A stretch of 30,243 nt of DNA from CAZLMF01 sp964560565 (GTDB taxonomy: Bacteria; Bacillota; Clostridia; Oscillospirales; Ruminococcaceae): assembly GCA_964560565.1 (NCBI GenBank), contig CAZLMF010000012.1:1-30243 (forward strand). The letters run 5' to 3'. Every line of letters begins with the position of its first letter. Position 1 is the stretch's first letter. Below the pieces are notes generated by a model, which had not been told where the DNA came from, did no database searches, and saw only the letters and a list, made by a program, of their open reading frames with translations. The translations under genes and the position numbers were made by a program. This document shows positions 8,088 through 16,719 of the stretch, piece by piece.

Positions 8088-9167
8088 TTAGTCCATATAC
8101 CCGCTTGCGCATAGAAGCTCAGCCATTAGGACTCCGCCTCCTGCAGCACCACGCAGAGTATTGTGAGATAAGCATACAAACTTGTAATCATACTGGCTAT
8201 CCTCACGCAGACGGCCGATTGAAACAGCCATTCCACGCTCTAGGTCACGGTCAAGCTTTGCCTGTGGGCGGTTATCATCCTCGAAGTAGTTGAGGAACTG
8301 CTTTGGTGCAAGTGGCAAATTAAGCTCTTGCGGTACACCCTTAAACTGCGCCCAACGCTCCTTAATTTCATCAATAGTAGGCTTTTTGTCAAAGCTTACA
8401 AACACAGCAGCAGTATGCCCATCACTTACAGGGACACGCAGACACTGCGTCGTGATACTAGGAGATGTAGCATTGACAATTACTCCGTTTTCAATCTTGC
8501 CCCAAACCTTTAGCGGCTCAAGCTCGGACTTTTCCTCCTCACCGCCGATAAAGGGAATGAGGTTGTCAACCATTTCAGGCCATGTTTCAAAGGTTTTGCC
8601 TGAGCCTGAAATAGCCTGATATGTGCAAGCTAGCACACTGCGAATGCCAAAGTCGCGCAGTGGGTGCAAAGCAGGAACATAGCTTTGGATTGAGCAGTTT
8701 GACTTAACCGCAATAAACCCACGTTTAGTACCCAGTCGTTTGCGCTGAGTATGAATGACCTCCATATGCTCAGGATTGAGCTCAGGGACTATCATTGGCA
8801 CATCATTTGTGCCACGGTGAGCGGAGTTGTTGGAAATGACAGGGCATTCAAGCTTTGCATACTGCTCCTCAAGTGACTTTATTTCATCCTTTTTCATATC
8901 AACTGCACAAAACACGAAATCCACCTGTGAGCAAATCTGCTTAATATCAGCAGTTGCATCAAGCAAAATCATATCTTTAAATTCGCTTGGAATAGCAGTT
9001 GGCATGTTCCATCTACCGTTTATAGCTTCCTCATAAGTTTTTCCTTTAGAGCGGGGTGAAGCGGCAAGGGTTGTAACCTTAAACCATGGATGCTTTTCCA
9101 GTAAAATAGCAAGTCGCTGACCTACCATACCCGTAGCTCCGATAATTCCGACATTGTACTGCTTCAT
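8088..9167 (-). CDS. asd: Aspartate-semialdehyde dehydrogenase, archaeal/fungal-type
   Basis: Asd reduces beta-aspartyl phosphate to aspartate semialdehyde with NADPH, the branch point to lysine, threonine and methionine. The 359-residue protein has the N-terminal GIIGATGMVGQRL nucleotide motif, catalytic Cys158 in VKSNCSIQ and catalytic His251 in SDGHTAAV. The segments QAISGSGKTF and IPFIGGEEEKSELEPLK are typical of the longer archaeal/fungal branch of the family rather than the E. coli branch. ATG at 9167 follows AGGAGGAG at good spacing. It is the first gene after the lysine riboswitch, so lysine should repress it by premature termination. Confidence 0.95.
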   Translation of the reverse strand: MKQYNVGIIGATGMVGQRLAILLEKHPWFKVTTLAASPRSKGKTYEEAINGRWNMPTAIPSEFKDMILLDATADIKQICSQVDFVFCAVDMKKDEIKSLEEQYAKLECPVISNNSAHRGTNDVPMIVPELNPEHMEVIHTQRKRLGTKRGFIAVKSNCSIQSYVPALHPLRDFGIRSVLACTYQAISGSGKTFETWPEMVDNLIPFIGGEEEKSELEPLKVWGKIENGVIVNATSPSITTQCLRVPVSDGHTAAVFVSFDKKPTIDEIKERWAQFKGVPQELNLPLAPKQFLNYFEDDNRPQAKLDRDLERGMAVSIGRLREDSQYDYKFVCLSHNTLRGAAGGGVLMAELLCASGYMD

Positions 9168-9191
9168 AACAGACTCCTCCTTGGCATTTAA

Positions 9192-9227
9192 GCCAAATAA
9201 AAATAAAAACCGGTTGAAAACCAGTTT
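9192..9227 (-). terminator. Riboswitch-controlled terminator upstream of asd
   Basis: Read on the minus strand, AAACTGGTT-TTC-AACCGGTTT forms a 9-bp stem with one G-U pair (plus coordinates 9207-9227), followed by a T-rich tract with two short A interruptions (9206-9192). It lies between the lysine aptamer and the asd ribosome-binding site, so it is the likely expression platform that forms when lysine is bound. Confidence 0.85.
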
Positions 9228-9271
9228 ACTTTGCGTTATAATGGATGGACACCCCTACACATATATGTATG

Positions 9272-9442
9272 TATAGCGATAGCCCTCCACCTGCAAAGGT
9301 GACAATCACATGGGTGTTTCCCACGCAATCAGGTCGGCGGCATATCAATCTACCGGGACCTTCGGCGGTGTTACCTTTCCTGCGAGCGTACGATATTGAT
9401 ATCTGTCTCGAAGTACTGTTTAAGACCGCGCCTCTATCTGAT
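9272..9442 (-). ncRNA. Lysine riboswitch (L box) aptamer
   Basis: On the minus strand this stretch carries the L-box landmarks in order: GATAGAGGCGCG at the 5' side (near 9438), AGTA (near 9415), CGCCGAAGG (near 9363), and GGAGGGCTATC at the 3' side (9288-9278). GATAG (9438-9434) and CTATC (9282-9278) pair as helix P1. It lies between a consensus promoter and the terminator at 9192-9227, directly ahead of asd-dapA-dapB, exactly where a lysine-repressing switch is expected. No gene lies in 9168-9496; this switch, its terminator and its promoter fill most of it. Confidence 0.94.
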
Positions 9443-9450
9443 TTAGAACA

Positions 9451-9479
9451 ATTTTATCATAGATAATAATCCTTGTCAA
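9451..9479 (-). promoter_or_regulatory. Promoter of the lysine riboswitch operon
   Basis: On the minus strand, TTGACA (plus 9474-9479), a 17-nt spacer and TAAAAT (9451-9456) place the transcription start just ahead of the aptamer. The -35 box overlaps the region directly before the divergent queA start. Confidence 0.85.
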
Positions 9480-9496
9480 GGGAGAAACCGTATATT

Positions 9497-10516
9497 ATGA
9501 AGCTTACCGATTTCCACTATAATTTACCGCAAGAGCTAATTGCTCAAACTCCAATCGAGCCTCGTGACCATTCACGGCTCATGAAAATTAACCTGCAAAC
9601 AGGTGACGTTTCACATTCCCACTTCTATAACCTATGCGACTACCTTAAAGAGGGTGACTTACTTGTGCTCAACGATTCCCGTGTTTTGCCTGCAAGAATT
9701 TTCGGCGAAAAGCTAGGGACAGGGGCGCAGGTGCAATTTTTGCTCCTTGAACAGCGTGGCAATATGGAGTGGGAGGTAATGGTCAAGCCCGGCAGACGCT
9801 TGCCTGTTGGGGCAAAGGTGTCCTTTGGAGGCATACTTACAGCCGAAATAATGGGGGTACTCGAGGGCGGTAATAGACTTGCCCGATTTTCATGTGAGGG
9901 GACATTTTTTGATAAGCTCGAGCAGGTAGGGCAAATGCCTCTGCCTCATTATATAACCGAAAGCCTAAAGGATAAGGAGCGCTACCAAACGGTGTACTCC
10001 CGTGAGATTGGGTCATCAGCTGCGCCTACTGCAGGGCTGCATTTTACCGATGAGCTATTGGAAAAAATAAAAGCTAAAGGTGTGCAGATTGCATACGTCA
10101 CACTCCATGTTGGACTTGGAACATTCCGCCCTGTTAAGGTTGACGACATCACAAAGCATAAAATGCACTCGGAGCATTATTTTATGCCACAGGAAACAGC
10201 CGATGCGATTAACCGCACAAAAGTCACAGGAGGCAGGGTAATTGCAGTCGGCACTACAAGCTGCCGCACACTTGAAAGCGTTGCGGCAAAAGGCAAAATC
10301 ACCGCAAGTGAGGGATATACCGATATATTCATCTACCCGGGCAAGGAGTTTCATCTGATTGATGGACTGCTCACGAACTTCCACTTGCCCGAAAGTACGC
10401 TGATAATGCTTGTATCCGCATTCTTAGGCAAGGAGAAAACCATGAATGCATACAATATTGCAATACAAGAGCGGTACAGATTTTTTAGCTTTGGCGATGC
10501 CATGTTAATAATATAG
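9497..10516 (+). CDS. queA: tRNA preQ1(34) S-adenosylmethionine ribosyltransferase-isomerase
   Basis: QueA transfers and isomerises the ribosyl group of SAM onto preQ1 in tRNA, giving epoxyqueuosine. The 339-residue protein begins MKLTDFHYNLPQELIAQTP, the family N-terminus, and has DHSRLM, LNDSRVLPARIFG, the conserved SSAAPTAGLHFT block (about 170-181) and LLTNFHLPEST. ATG at 9497 fits the family start; an in-frame TTG at 9473 would add eight residues. The visible AGGGAG is about 12 nt upstream, longer than usual. tgt follows 25 nt later, the classical queuosine pair. I found no convincing plus-strand promoter in the crowded divergent region. Confidence 0.96.
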   Translation: MKLTDFHYNLPQELIAQTPIEPRDHSRLMKINLQTGDVSHSHFYNLCDYLKEGDLLVLNDSRVLPARIFGEKLGTGAQVQFLLLEQRGNMEWEVMVKPGRRLPVGAKVSFGGILTAEIMGVLEGGNRLARFSCEGTFFDKLEQVGQMPLPHYITESLKDKERYQTVYSREIGSSAAPTAGLHFTDELLEKIKAKGVQIAYVTLHVGLGTFRPVKVDDITKHKMHSEHYFMPQETADAINRTKVTGGRVIAVGTTSCRTLESVAAKGKITASEGYTDIFIYPGKEFHLIDGLLTNFHLPESTLIMLVSAFLGKEKTMNAYNIAIQERYRFFSFGDAMLII

Positions 10517-10541
10517 AGAAATAAGCACATAAGGAGTTTTT

Positions 10542-11687
10542 ATGTACAAATTGATTAAAACAGAGGGACTAGCACGCAGGGGTGAAATTACCACACCGCA
10601 TGGAACAGTGCAAACACCGTTATTTATGAATGTTGCCACAGCAGGGGCTATAAAGGGAGGCATATCCTCCATTGACCTTGAAAATCTCAAGTGTCAGGTC
10701 GAGCTATGTAATACTTATCATCTTCACTTGCGCCCGTCCGATGAGGTTGTTCGCAAGATGGGCGGGTTACACCGCTTTATTAACTGGAAGCGTCCTATAC
10801 TTACCGATAGCGGAGGTTTTCAGGTATTTAGTTTAGCCAAGCTGCGTAAGATTAAGGAAGAGGGAGTATACTTTTCTTCCCATATAGATGGCAGAAAGAT
10901 TTTCATGGGGCCTGAGGAGAGTATGCGTATTCAGTCAAACCTTGCTTCAACCATTGCAATGGCGTTTGATGAATGTGTTGAAAACCCTGCAACATATGAA
11001 TACGCAAAGCAATCATGCGAGCTTACAACAAGATGGCTGTTACGCTGTAAAGCCGAGATGGACAGGCTCAATTTACTGGAGGACACCATCAATCCAAAGC
11101 AGCAGCTTTTTGGGATTAATCAAGGCTGCACCTTTGATGATTTGCGCATAGAGCACATGAAGCGTATTGCAGAGCTTGACCTTGATGGTTATGCTGTGGG
11201 AGGGCTTGCAGTAGGTGAGCCTATCGAGGAGATGTATAGGGTGCTAGAATCCGTCGTGCCATATATGCCCACTCAAAAGGCACGTTATCTGATGGGAGTT
11301 GGTACTCCTGCAAACATTATAGAGGGTGTGTATCGAGGCATAGATATGTTCGACTGCGTAATGCCAAGCAGGAATGCTCGTCACGCAACAGTATTCACAT
11401 GGAAAGGGATAATGCATTTGAAAAATGAGCGTTACATAACCGATGAGCGCCCAATTGATGAGCATTGTGACTGCCCAACCTGTAAAAATCACACACGCTC
11501 ATATATACGTCACCTATTTAAGGCGCAGGAGCAGCTTGCAGGCAGGCTTGCGGTTATACACAACCTCTACTTCTACAACACGCTTATGGAAAAGATACGT
11601 GATGCCCTTGATAACGGCACATTTGAGCAGTTTAGAAATGAAAATGTGGAAAGACTTGCAAGTAAGGTTTCACCATACGAAAAGTAA
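10542..11687 (+). CDS. tgt: tRNA-guanine(34) transglycosylase
   Basis: Tgt swaps guanine 34 for preQ1 in the anticodon of Asp, Asn, His and Tyr tRNAs. The 381-residue protein shows DSGGFQVFSL (about 90-99, with the general-base Asp), GGLAVGEP, the nucleophile region FDCVMPSRNARHA, and the Zn site CDCPTC...YIRHLF near the C-terminus (three Cys and one His). ATG at 10542 has AAGGAG upstream. It lies between queA and mntP with short gaps, so the three are probably cotranscribed. Confidence 0.97.
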   Translation: MYKLIKTEGLARRGEITTPHGTVQTPLFMNVATAGAIKGGISSIDLENLKCQVELCNTYHLHLRPSDEVVRKMGGLHRFINWKRPILTDSGGFQVFSLAKLRKIKEEGVYFSSHIDGRKIFMGPEESMRIQSNLASTIAMAFDECVENPATYEYAKQSCELTTRWLLRCKAEMDRLNLLEDTINPKQQLFGINQGCTFDDLRIEHMKRIAELDLDGYAVGGLAVGEPIEEMYRVLESVVPYMPTQKARYLMGVGTPANIIEGVYRGIDMFDCVMPSRNARHATVFTWKGIMHLKNERYITDERPIDEHCDCPTCKNHTRSYIRHLFKAQEQLAGRLAVIHNLYFYNTLMEKIRDALDNGTFEQFRNENVERLASKVSPYEK

Positions 11688-11710
11688 AAAGACAAAAGGG
11701 AGAATGTTAA

Positions 11711-12283
11711 ATGGGATTGTTCGAGCTGTTTTTGCTCGCATTGGGGCTGTCAATGGATGCTTTTGCTGTTTCGGTAACTAACGGAATGTGCATGAAAAAA
11801 GTGGATACTCGCAATGTGCTTAGGATAGCTATTACTTTTGGACTTTTTCAAGGGTTAATGCCCTTATTGGGATTTATGCTGGGTTCAACCTTTGCAAGCA
11901 TGGTAGAGAATATTGACCACTATATCGCCCTTGTATTGCTTGTGTTTATCGGTGGTAAAATGATATACGAGGCACTGAGCAAAAAGGAAGAGGATTCCTC
12001 GTGCGACACCATAGTAACGCTTACACTAGCGGCACTGCTTATACAGGCGATTGCCACTAGCATTGATGCACTTGTAGTAGGGGTAAGCTTTGCGGCAATA
12101 CAGGTTGAAATCCTGCCGGCGGTAGCGTTTATTGCGGCTGTCACCTTTATATGCTGTTTTATCGGATGCCATATAGGCAAGCGCTTTGGAGAGATTCTAA
12201 GCTCAGGCGCAGAAATATTTGGCGGAGTGATACTAATTTTGCTCGGAGTGAAAATTTTCCTTGAACACATGTTTGGATTATAG
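11711..12283 (+). CDS. mntP: Manganese efflux pump MntP
   Basis: MntP exports Mn(II) across the cytoplasmic membrane. The 190-residue protein is strongly hydrophobic with about six membrane segments in two pseudo-repeats, and both carry the family metal motifs: GLSMDAFAVS (about 12-21) and ATSIDALVVG (about 115-124). A short charged loop KKEEDSS separates the halves. It begins 23 nt after tgt. No yybP-ykoY manganese riboswitch is visible in that short gap, so expression probably follows the queA-tgt transcript. The promoter of the next gene overlaps its 3' end. Confidence 0.92.
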   Translation: MGLFELFLLALGLSMDAFAVSVTNGMCMKKVDTRNVLRIAITFGLFQGLMPLLGFMLGSTFASMVENIDHYIALVLLVFIGGKMIYEALSKKEEDSSCDTIVTLTLAALLIQAIATSIDALVVGVSFAAIQVEILPAVAFIAAVTFICCFIGCHIGKRFGEILSSGAEIFGGVILILLGVKIFLEHMFGL

Positions 12284-12289
12284 TATAAT
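12261..12289 (+). promoter_or_regulatory. Promoter for XRE-cupin and acyl-CoA synthetase genes
   Basis: TTGAAC (12261-12266), a 17-nt spacer and TATAAT (12284-12289). The -35 box and spacer lie within the end of mntP; the -10 begins right after its stop codon. Confidence 0.75.
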
Positions 12290-12343
12290 TAAAATAATAG
12301 TTATATTTACATGACAATATAAAAGAAAGGGAAGGTATTATAT

Positions 12344-12910
12344 ATGGATTATAATCTAAAGGAGGTCGGCGCAAGGCTTCGGGGCTTGCGTGAGGACTTA
12401 GAGTTTACGGTTGCACAAGCTGCTCTTAAGACGGATGTTCCGGTTGAGGAATATCAAGCCTATGAAAGCGGCGATCGTGATTTTAGTCTAAGCTTTCTAT
12501 ATAAGTGCGCAGAGGTTTTCGGCGTTGAGCTTATTGAGCTGCTGACAGGGGATTCCCCAAGGCTAAATACCTACACAGTTGTAAGAAATGGAGAGGGCTT
12601 GCCCATTGAAAGGCGTGAGCGCTTTGCATATAAGCATCTGGCGTATTTATTTAAGAACAAGCAGATTGAGCCGCTTCTCGTAACTGCTCCTTTTGAGCCT
12701 GCGGCACAGGATATGCCAATCAAGCTTTCCTCCCACTCAGGGCAGGAGTTTGACTATGTTATAAAGGGTAGCCTGAAGATAGTAATCGGTGGGCATACAG
12801 AGATATTAAATGCAGGTGACAGCGTTTACTATGACAGCCTTAACGAGCATGGCATGATAGCCGTTGGTGGCGAGGATTGCGAATTCCTTGCTATACTAAT
12901 TAAGAAGTAG
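12344..12910 (+). CDS. XRE-family transcriptional regulator with C-terminal cupin domain
   Basis: A 188-residue two-domain regulator. Residues ~5-70 form an XRE-type helix-turn-helix (VGARLRGLREDLEFTVAQAA, then VEEYQAYESGDRDF). Residues ~115-185 form a cupin barrel (HSGQEFDYVIKGSLKIVIGG, then GDSVYYDSLNEHG) that probably binds a small ligand or metal. Such proteins often control an adjacent catabolic or synthetase gene, and the next gene, an AMP-forming ligase, starts 13 nt later from the same promoter, so it is probably the local regulator of that enzyme (inference). AAAGGGAAGG precedes the ATG. The ligand is unknown. Confidence 0.9.
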   Translation: MDYNLKEVGARLRGLREDLEFTVAQAALKTDVPVEEYQAYESGDRDFSLSFLYKCAEVFGVELIELLTGDSPRLNTYTVVRNGEGLPIERRERFAYKHLAYLFKNKQIEPLLVTAPFEPAAQDMPIKLSSHSGQEFDYVIKGSLKIVIGGHTEILNAGDSVYYDSLNEHGMIAVGGEDCEFLAILIKK

Positions 12911-12923
12911 AAGGGGACAGAGA

Positions 12924-14591
12924 ATGAGCAGTATGAATAATATGGATATAGCGTATTTTTATAAGAAGTTTTGCAAGGAGGGCTTTGATGAAAAAGGCAC
13001 ATTAAACTCATTTGAAATCACACATGCCGACAACTTCAACTTTGCCTATGATGTGATTGATGAGATTGCTCGCATTGACCCAAACAGACGTGCAGTGGTA
13101 TGGTGCAACACTGAGGGCGATGAGCATATATTCTCCTATAAGGACTTGTCCGAGCAATCGAACCGTGCAGCGAATTTACTTACCTCCTTAGGTATCCGTA
13201 GGGGCGATAAGGTAATGCTTATACTAAAGCGCCATTATCAGTTTTGGTTTTTGATATGCGCATTGCATAAGATTGGCGCAGTTGCAATTCCTGGTACAAA
13301 CCTATTAACTGAAAAGGATTTAGTATACCGCTTTGAGCAGGCAGGTGTCAGCCATGTAATCACTACCGCTTTCGGCGACGTTGCCGACAGCATTGACACC
13401 TCATGCGAAACCTATAAGGATATAAAAAATAAAATCATTGTAAACGGCAATCGTGACGGTTGGATAAGCTTTGATGAGGAGCTGCCAAAGTTTTCGGAGA
13501 GCTTTGAGCGTATGCCAACTCTTGCTGAGGATGATATGCTGATGTACTTTACCTCAGGCACAACAGGCTATCCTAAGATGGTCACCCACGATTTTGTATA
13601 TCCTCTTGCGCACATACAAACAGCTAAGTATTGGCTGAATGTTCAGTCTGATGGACTGCACCTCACCATATCAGAAACCGGTTGGGCAAAATCTGTATGG
13701 GGCAAGCTATATGGGCAAATGCTCCTTGGAGCGGCGGTATTTGTATACGACATGGATAAATTTATCCCGTCAGAGATGCTGACTATCCTTGCGAAACACA
13801 AGGTCACAAGCTTCTGCGCACCTCCTACTATGTATCGCTTCTTTATCAAAGAAGGACTTGAAAACTATGATTTATCCTGCCTAAAATACAGCGCAATCGC
13901 AGGTGAAGCACTAAACCCCGAGGTATATAATCAGTGGTATAAGCTCACAGGGCTAAAGCTAATGGAAGGCTTTGGGCAGACGGAAACCACCGTTCAAATC
14001 GCAAACCTTGTGGGTATGCAGCCAAAGCCCGGCTCAATGGGCAAGCCTACACCCTTATATGATGTTGACCTAGTTGACGATAGCGGTAAAAGGGTTGCCA
14101 CAGGCGAGGTTGGAGAAATTGTAATACACACAGGAGATATAAAGCAGTGCGGAATGTTCAAGGGCTACTATAAGAACAAGAAGCTTACTGATTCGGCTTG
14201 GCATGATGGGTTATATCACACAGGAGATACCGCATGGCGTGACGAGGATGGCTACTTCTGGTATGTTGGGCGCACAGACGACTTAATCAAATCCTCCGGC
14301 TATCGCATAGGGCCTTTTGAGATTGAAAGCGTTATAATCGAGCACCCCTCAGTGCTTGAGTGCGCAGTTACAGGCGCACCAGACCCAATCCGTGGTCAGG
14401 TTGTAAAGGCTACAATCGTCCTTAGTAAGGGCTATACAGCAAGCGATGAGCTTGCTAAGGAAATCCAAAACTATGTAAAGCACAATACCGCTCCCTACAA
14501 ATACCCTCGTATAGTTGAGTTCGTTGAAGAGCTTCCTAAGACCATAAGCGGTAAAATTCGCAGGGTTGAAATCAGAGGGGATAAAAAGTAG
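12924..14591 (+). CDS. AMP-forming acyl-CoA synthetase (ANL superfamily)
   Basis: The enzyme is expected to activate a carboxylic acid with ATP and transfer it to CoA. The 555 residues carry the ANL motifs: P-loop-like FTSGTTGYPKM (209-219), GFGQTE (about 350), YHTGD, the hinge GRTDDLIKSSGYRIGP, and the C-terminal catalytic Lys544 in PKTISGKIRR. The overall pattern (WAKSVWGKLYGQMLLGA, with Trp-rich substrate pocket) resembles acetyl- or medium-chain acyl-CoA synthetases; the actual substrate cannot be read from sequence. AGGGG lies 7 nt before ATG 12924. It pairs with the XRE-cupin regulator and ends at a strong terminator. Confidence 0.9.
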   Translation: MSSMNNMDIAYFYKKFCKEGFDEKGTLNSFEITHADNFNFAYDVIDEIARIDPNRRAVVWCNTEGDEHIFSYKDLSEQSNRAANLLTSLGIRRGDKVMLILKRHYQFWFLICALHKIGAVAIPGTNLLTEKDLVYRFEQAGVSHVITTAFGDVADSIDTSCETYKDIKNKIIVNGNRDGWISFDEELPKFSESFERMPTLAEDDMLMYFTSGTTGYPKMVTHDFVYPLAHIQTAKYWLNVQSDGLHLTISETGWAKSVWGKLYGQMLLGAAVFVYDMDKFIPSEMLTILAKHKVTSFCAPPTMYRFFIKEGLENYDLSCLKYSAIAGEALNPEVYNQWYKLTGLKLMEGFGQTETTVQIANLVGMQPKPGSMGKPTPLYDVDLVDDSGKRVATGEVGEIVIHTGDIKQCGMFKGYYKNKKLTDSAWHDGLYHTGDTAWRDEDGYFWYVGRTDDLIKSSGYRIGPFEIESVIIEHPSVLECAVTGAPDPIRGQVVKATIVLSKGYTASDELAKEIQNYVKHNTAPYKYPRIVEFVEELPKTISGKIRRVEIRGDKK

Positions 14592-14606
14592 ATAAAGCTA
14601 AAAGCA

Positions 14607-14637
14607 AAAACGCTGAACCATTAGGTTCAGCGTTTTA
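14607..14637. terminator. Bidirectional terminator between the acyl-CoA synthetase gene and aroC
   Basis: A 13-bp perfect stem AAAACGCTGAACC / GGTTCAGCGTTTT (14607-14619 and 14624-14636) with loop ATTA. The A and T ends make it functional for both converging genes. Confidence 0.92.
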
Positions 14638-15717
14638 TTATGCCATTAAAGCAGATAGAAGTGCAATGTTCACCGCTGATTCAACACATACAGCGGCACG
14701 TGGGACAACACAAGGGTCATGCCTGCCTATTATCTCAATTTCAGTATTTGTGTAAGCCAAAAGGTCAATGGTTTCCTGCTTTTGCGCAATTGATGGTGTA
14801 GGTTTAAATGCAACCCTAAGAATAATCGGCATACCCGAGGAAATGCCGCCTAAAATGCCGCCGTGATTATTTGTACGAGTGCGTGTAGCACCGTCAGTAT
14901 CGACATAAAAAGAGTCGTTGTTTTCACTGCCGTGTAGCTTTGCGGCTTCAAAACCTGCGCCAAATTCAATGCCTTTTACAGCAGGAATGCCAAACACAAG
15001 TGAGGCAATGCGGTTTTCAAGCCCGTCAAACATTGGCGAGCCAATACCAGCAGGGAAACCTACTGTCGCACACTCCACAATACCACCCACCGAATCGCAA
15101 GCAAGCCTTGCTCGCTCAATCTCGTTTACCATATCAGACTTTGCCTTGTCATTAATAACGGAGGGGTAGCTGTTGCGTACCTGAGTAAGCTTCTCTGCGC
15201 TAATATTGACGCTATCAAAAACGCTATCGGTAACATTCCCTACCGAAAGGATATGTGCGCCGCTTACAATACCCTTGCGAGCAAGAATTTGCGAGCAGAT
15301 TGCTCCTGCAAAGACTAAGGGAGCAGTAAGCCTACCGGAAAAGTGCCCACCCCCACGAGTGTCGTTATAGCCGTTGTAGCGAATATGCCCTGTAAAGTCG
15401 GCATGTCCAGGGCGAGCAAGGTTTTTAGTCCTATCATAATCGCCGGAGCGTGTATCGGTATTTTTTATAGTAGCACAAAGAGGAGCACCTGTTGTGCAGG
15501 AGTTGAGCATCCCCGATATAATTTCAACTGCATCGGCTTCCTTGCGCTTAGTGGAAGTGCCGTCCGAGCGTGGCGCACGCCTTTGCATAAAGGCCGCAAC
15601 CTCCTCAAAGTCAATGCTTTCGCCGGAGGGTAGTCCGTCTATCACAGCACCAATAGCACTGCCATGGGACTCACCAAATATAGATATTTTCAAAGTATCA
15701 CCCCAAATTGAGCTCAT
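14638..15717 (-). CDS. aroC: Chorismate synthase
   Basis: AroC converts EPSP to chorismate with reduced FMN, the last step of the shikimate pathway. The 359-residue protein begins SSIWGDTLKISIFGESHGSAIG and shows RRAPRSDG, TRSGDYDRTKNLARPGHADF, RGGGHFSGRLTAP and NNHGGILGGISSGMP, all signature blocks. ATG at 15717 has GGAGG about 7 nt upstream; an upstream in-frame start at 15756 would add 13 unrelated residues and is rejected. The start overlaps the aroA stop (ATGA), so the two are coupled. It is the last gene of the aro operon. Confidence 0.97.
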   Translation of the reverse strand: MSSIWGDTLKISIFGESHGSAIGAVIDGLPSGESIDFEEVAAFMQRRAPRSDGTSTKRKEADAVEIISGMLNSCTTGAPLCATIKNTDTRSGDYDRTKNLARPGHADFTGHIRYNGYNDTRGGGHFSGRLTAPLVFAGAICSQILARKGIVSGAHILSVGNVTDSVFDSVNISAEKLTQVRNSYPSVINDKAKSDMVNEIERARLACDSVGGIVECATVGFPAGIGSPMFDGLENRIASLVFGIPAVKGIEFGAGFEAAKLHGSENNDSFYVDTDGATRTRTNNHGGILGGISSGMPIILRVAFKPTPSIAQKQETIDLLAYTNTEIEIIGRHDPCVVPRAAVCVESAVNIALLSALMA

Positions 15718-16719
15718 GACAATCCTCCATTCCCAAGTGTCTCGAAATCCATCCAAAAATCAGGGTAGGATTTTTCCACGCACTGTGCATCTGTAATAAT
15801 AACAGGTTTTTCGCAAATTGTCGAGGCTATTGCCATTGACATTGCAATTCTGTGGTCGTTATAGCTTGACACTTTACCGCCAATTAGCCTGCCGCTACCC
15901 TCAACAATGATTTTATCCGCTAGGGGAGTGCAGTTGCCACCTAGAGCATTAACGCTTGCGGCAATAGCCTCAATTCTGTCACTTTCCTTTGTTTTGAGCC
16001 TTGCGCCATTGTAAATTTCGCTTTTGCCATTACAACCGCAAGCAAGCACAGTAAGAATAGGAGCAAGGTCGGGAATATCCCCCACATCTGCAGTAAAGCC
16101 TGTCATACCGCCCTGCTTAGCTTGCTTTATAATCTCCACTATTTGCTTATCGCCTTGAACGGAGTGTTCACGAAGTCCCAAGCACTCAATATTACTTCCA
16201 AGTGCATTTGCCACAAGGAAAAAAGCGCCTTGAGAGTAGTCACCTTCAATTTCACCGCTGAAGTTTTTATAATGCTGTCCGCCTTTAACAAAAAAGTAGT
16301 TATCGCTTTTTTGCACCTGTACACCGAAGCTATTCATGCACTCAATCGTCAAATCCACATAAGGCTCAGATTCTAGCTTTGAAGTCATAACTATTTCAGA
16401 GTCACCCTCAAGCAGAGGAAGTGCAAGCAGTAAACCTGTGACAAACTGAGATGAAATGTCGCCCTCAAGCTCGAATTCACCCGAGGATAACTTCCCATTT
16501 ATGGCAAAGGGCATGGTGTCATTGTAAGCAAAATGCACGTTTTTCTTTGGCAGCTCACGCAGGTAGGGCGTCAAAGGCCGCTGTGGCAAACGTCCTGTGC
16601 CGTAAAAGGTTGCACCCACGCCCAGTGCTGCGCAAATAGGAATAAGAAAGCGCAAAGTAGAGCCGCTTTCATTGCAGTCAATATCAGCAAGGGCAGGAGG
16701 GATTGATATGCCCTGCACA
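15714..16719 (-). CDS. aroA: 3-phosphoshikimate 1-carboxyvinyltransferase (EPSP synthase), N-terminus lost in assembly gap
   Basis: AroA joins phosphoenolpyruvate to shikimate-3-phosphate. About 334 residues are present. The first readable part is GISIPPALADIDCNESGSTL, which in the family lies some 70-85 residues from the start. The rest is complete: SSQFVTGLLLALPLLEGDSE, GDYSQGAFFL, KESDRIEAIA and NDHRIAMSMA. The 5' end runs into the 100-N gap, so neither start nor ribosome-binding site can be seen; the frame is open to the gap edge. A GTG at 16718 is internal. It sits between aroB and aroC. Confidence 0.94.

Noticed and set aside
9245..9466. A 73-codon plus-strand frame over the asd upstream region
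   Set aside because: It is antisense to the lysine riboswitch, has no ribosome-binding site, and resembles no protein.
9442..9470. Plus-strand promoter for queA (TTTAGA, 17 nt, AATAAT)
   Set aside because: The matches are too poor to support a call; queA must have a promoter nearby but I cannot identify it.
9473..9496. TTG start for queA adding eight residues
   Set aside because: The family begins at MKLTDF, and the TTG lies within the -35 box of the divergent promoter.
11688..11710. Manganese riboswitch upstream of mntP
   Set aside because: Only 23 nt separate tgt and mntP, too short for a yybP-ykoY element.
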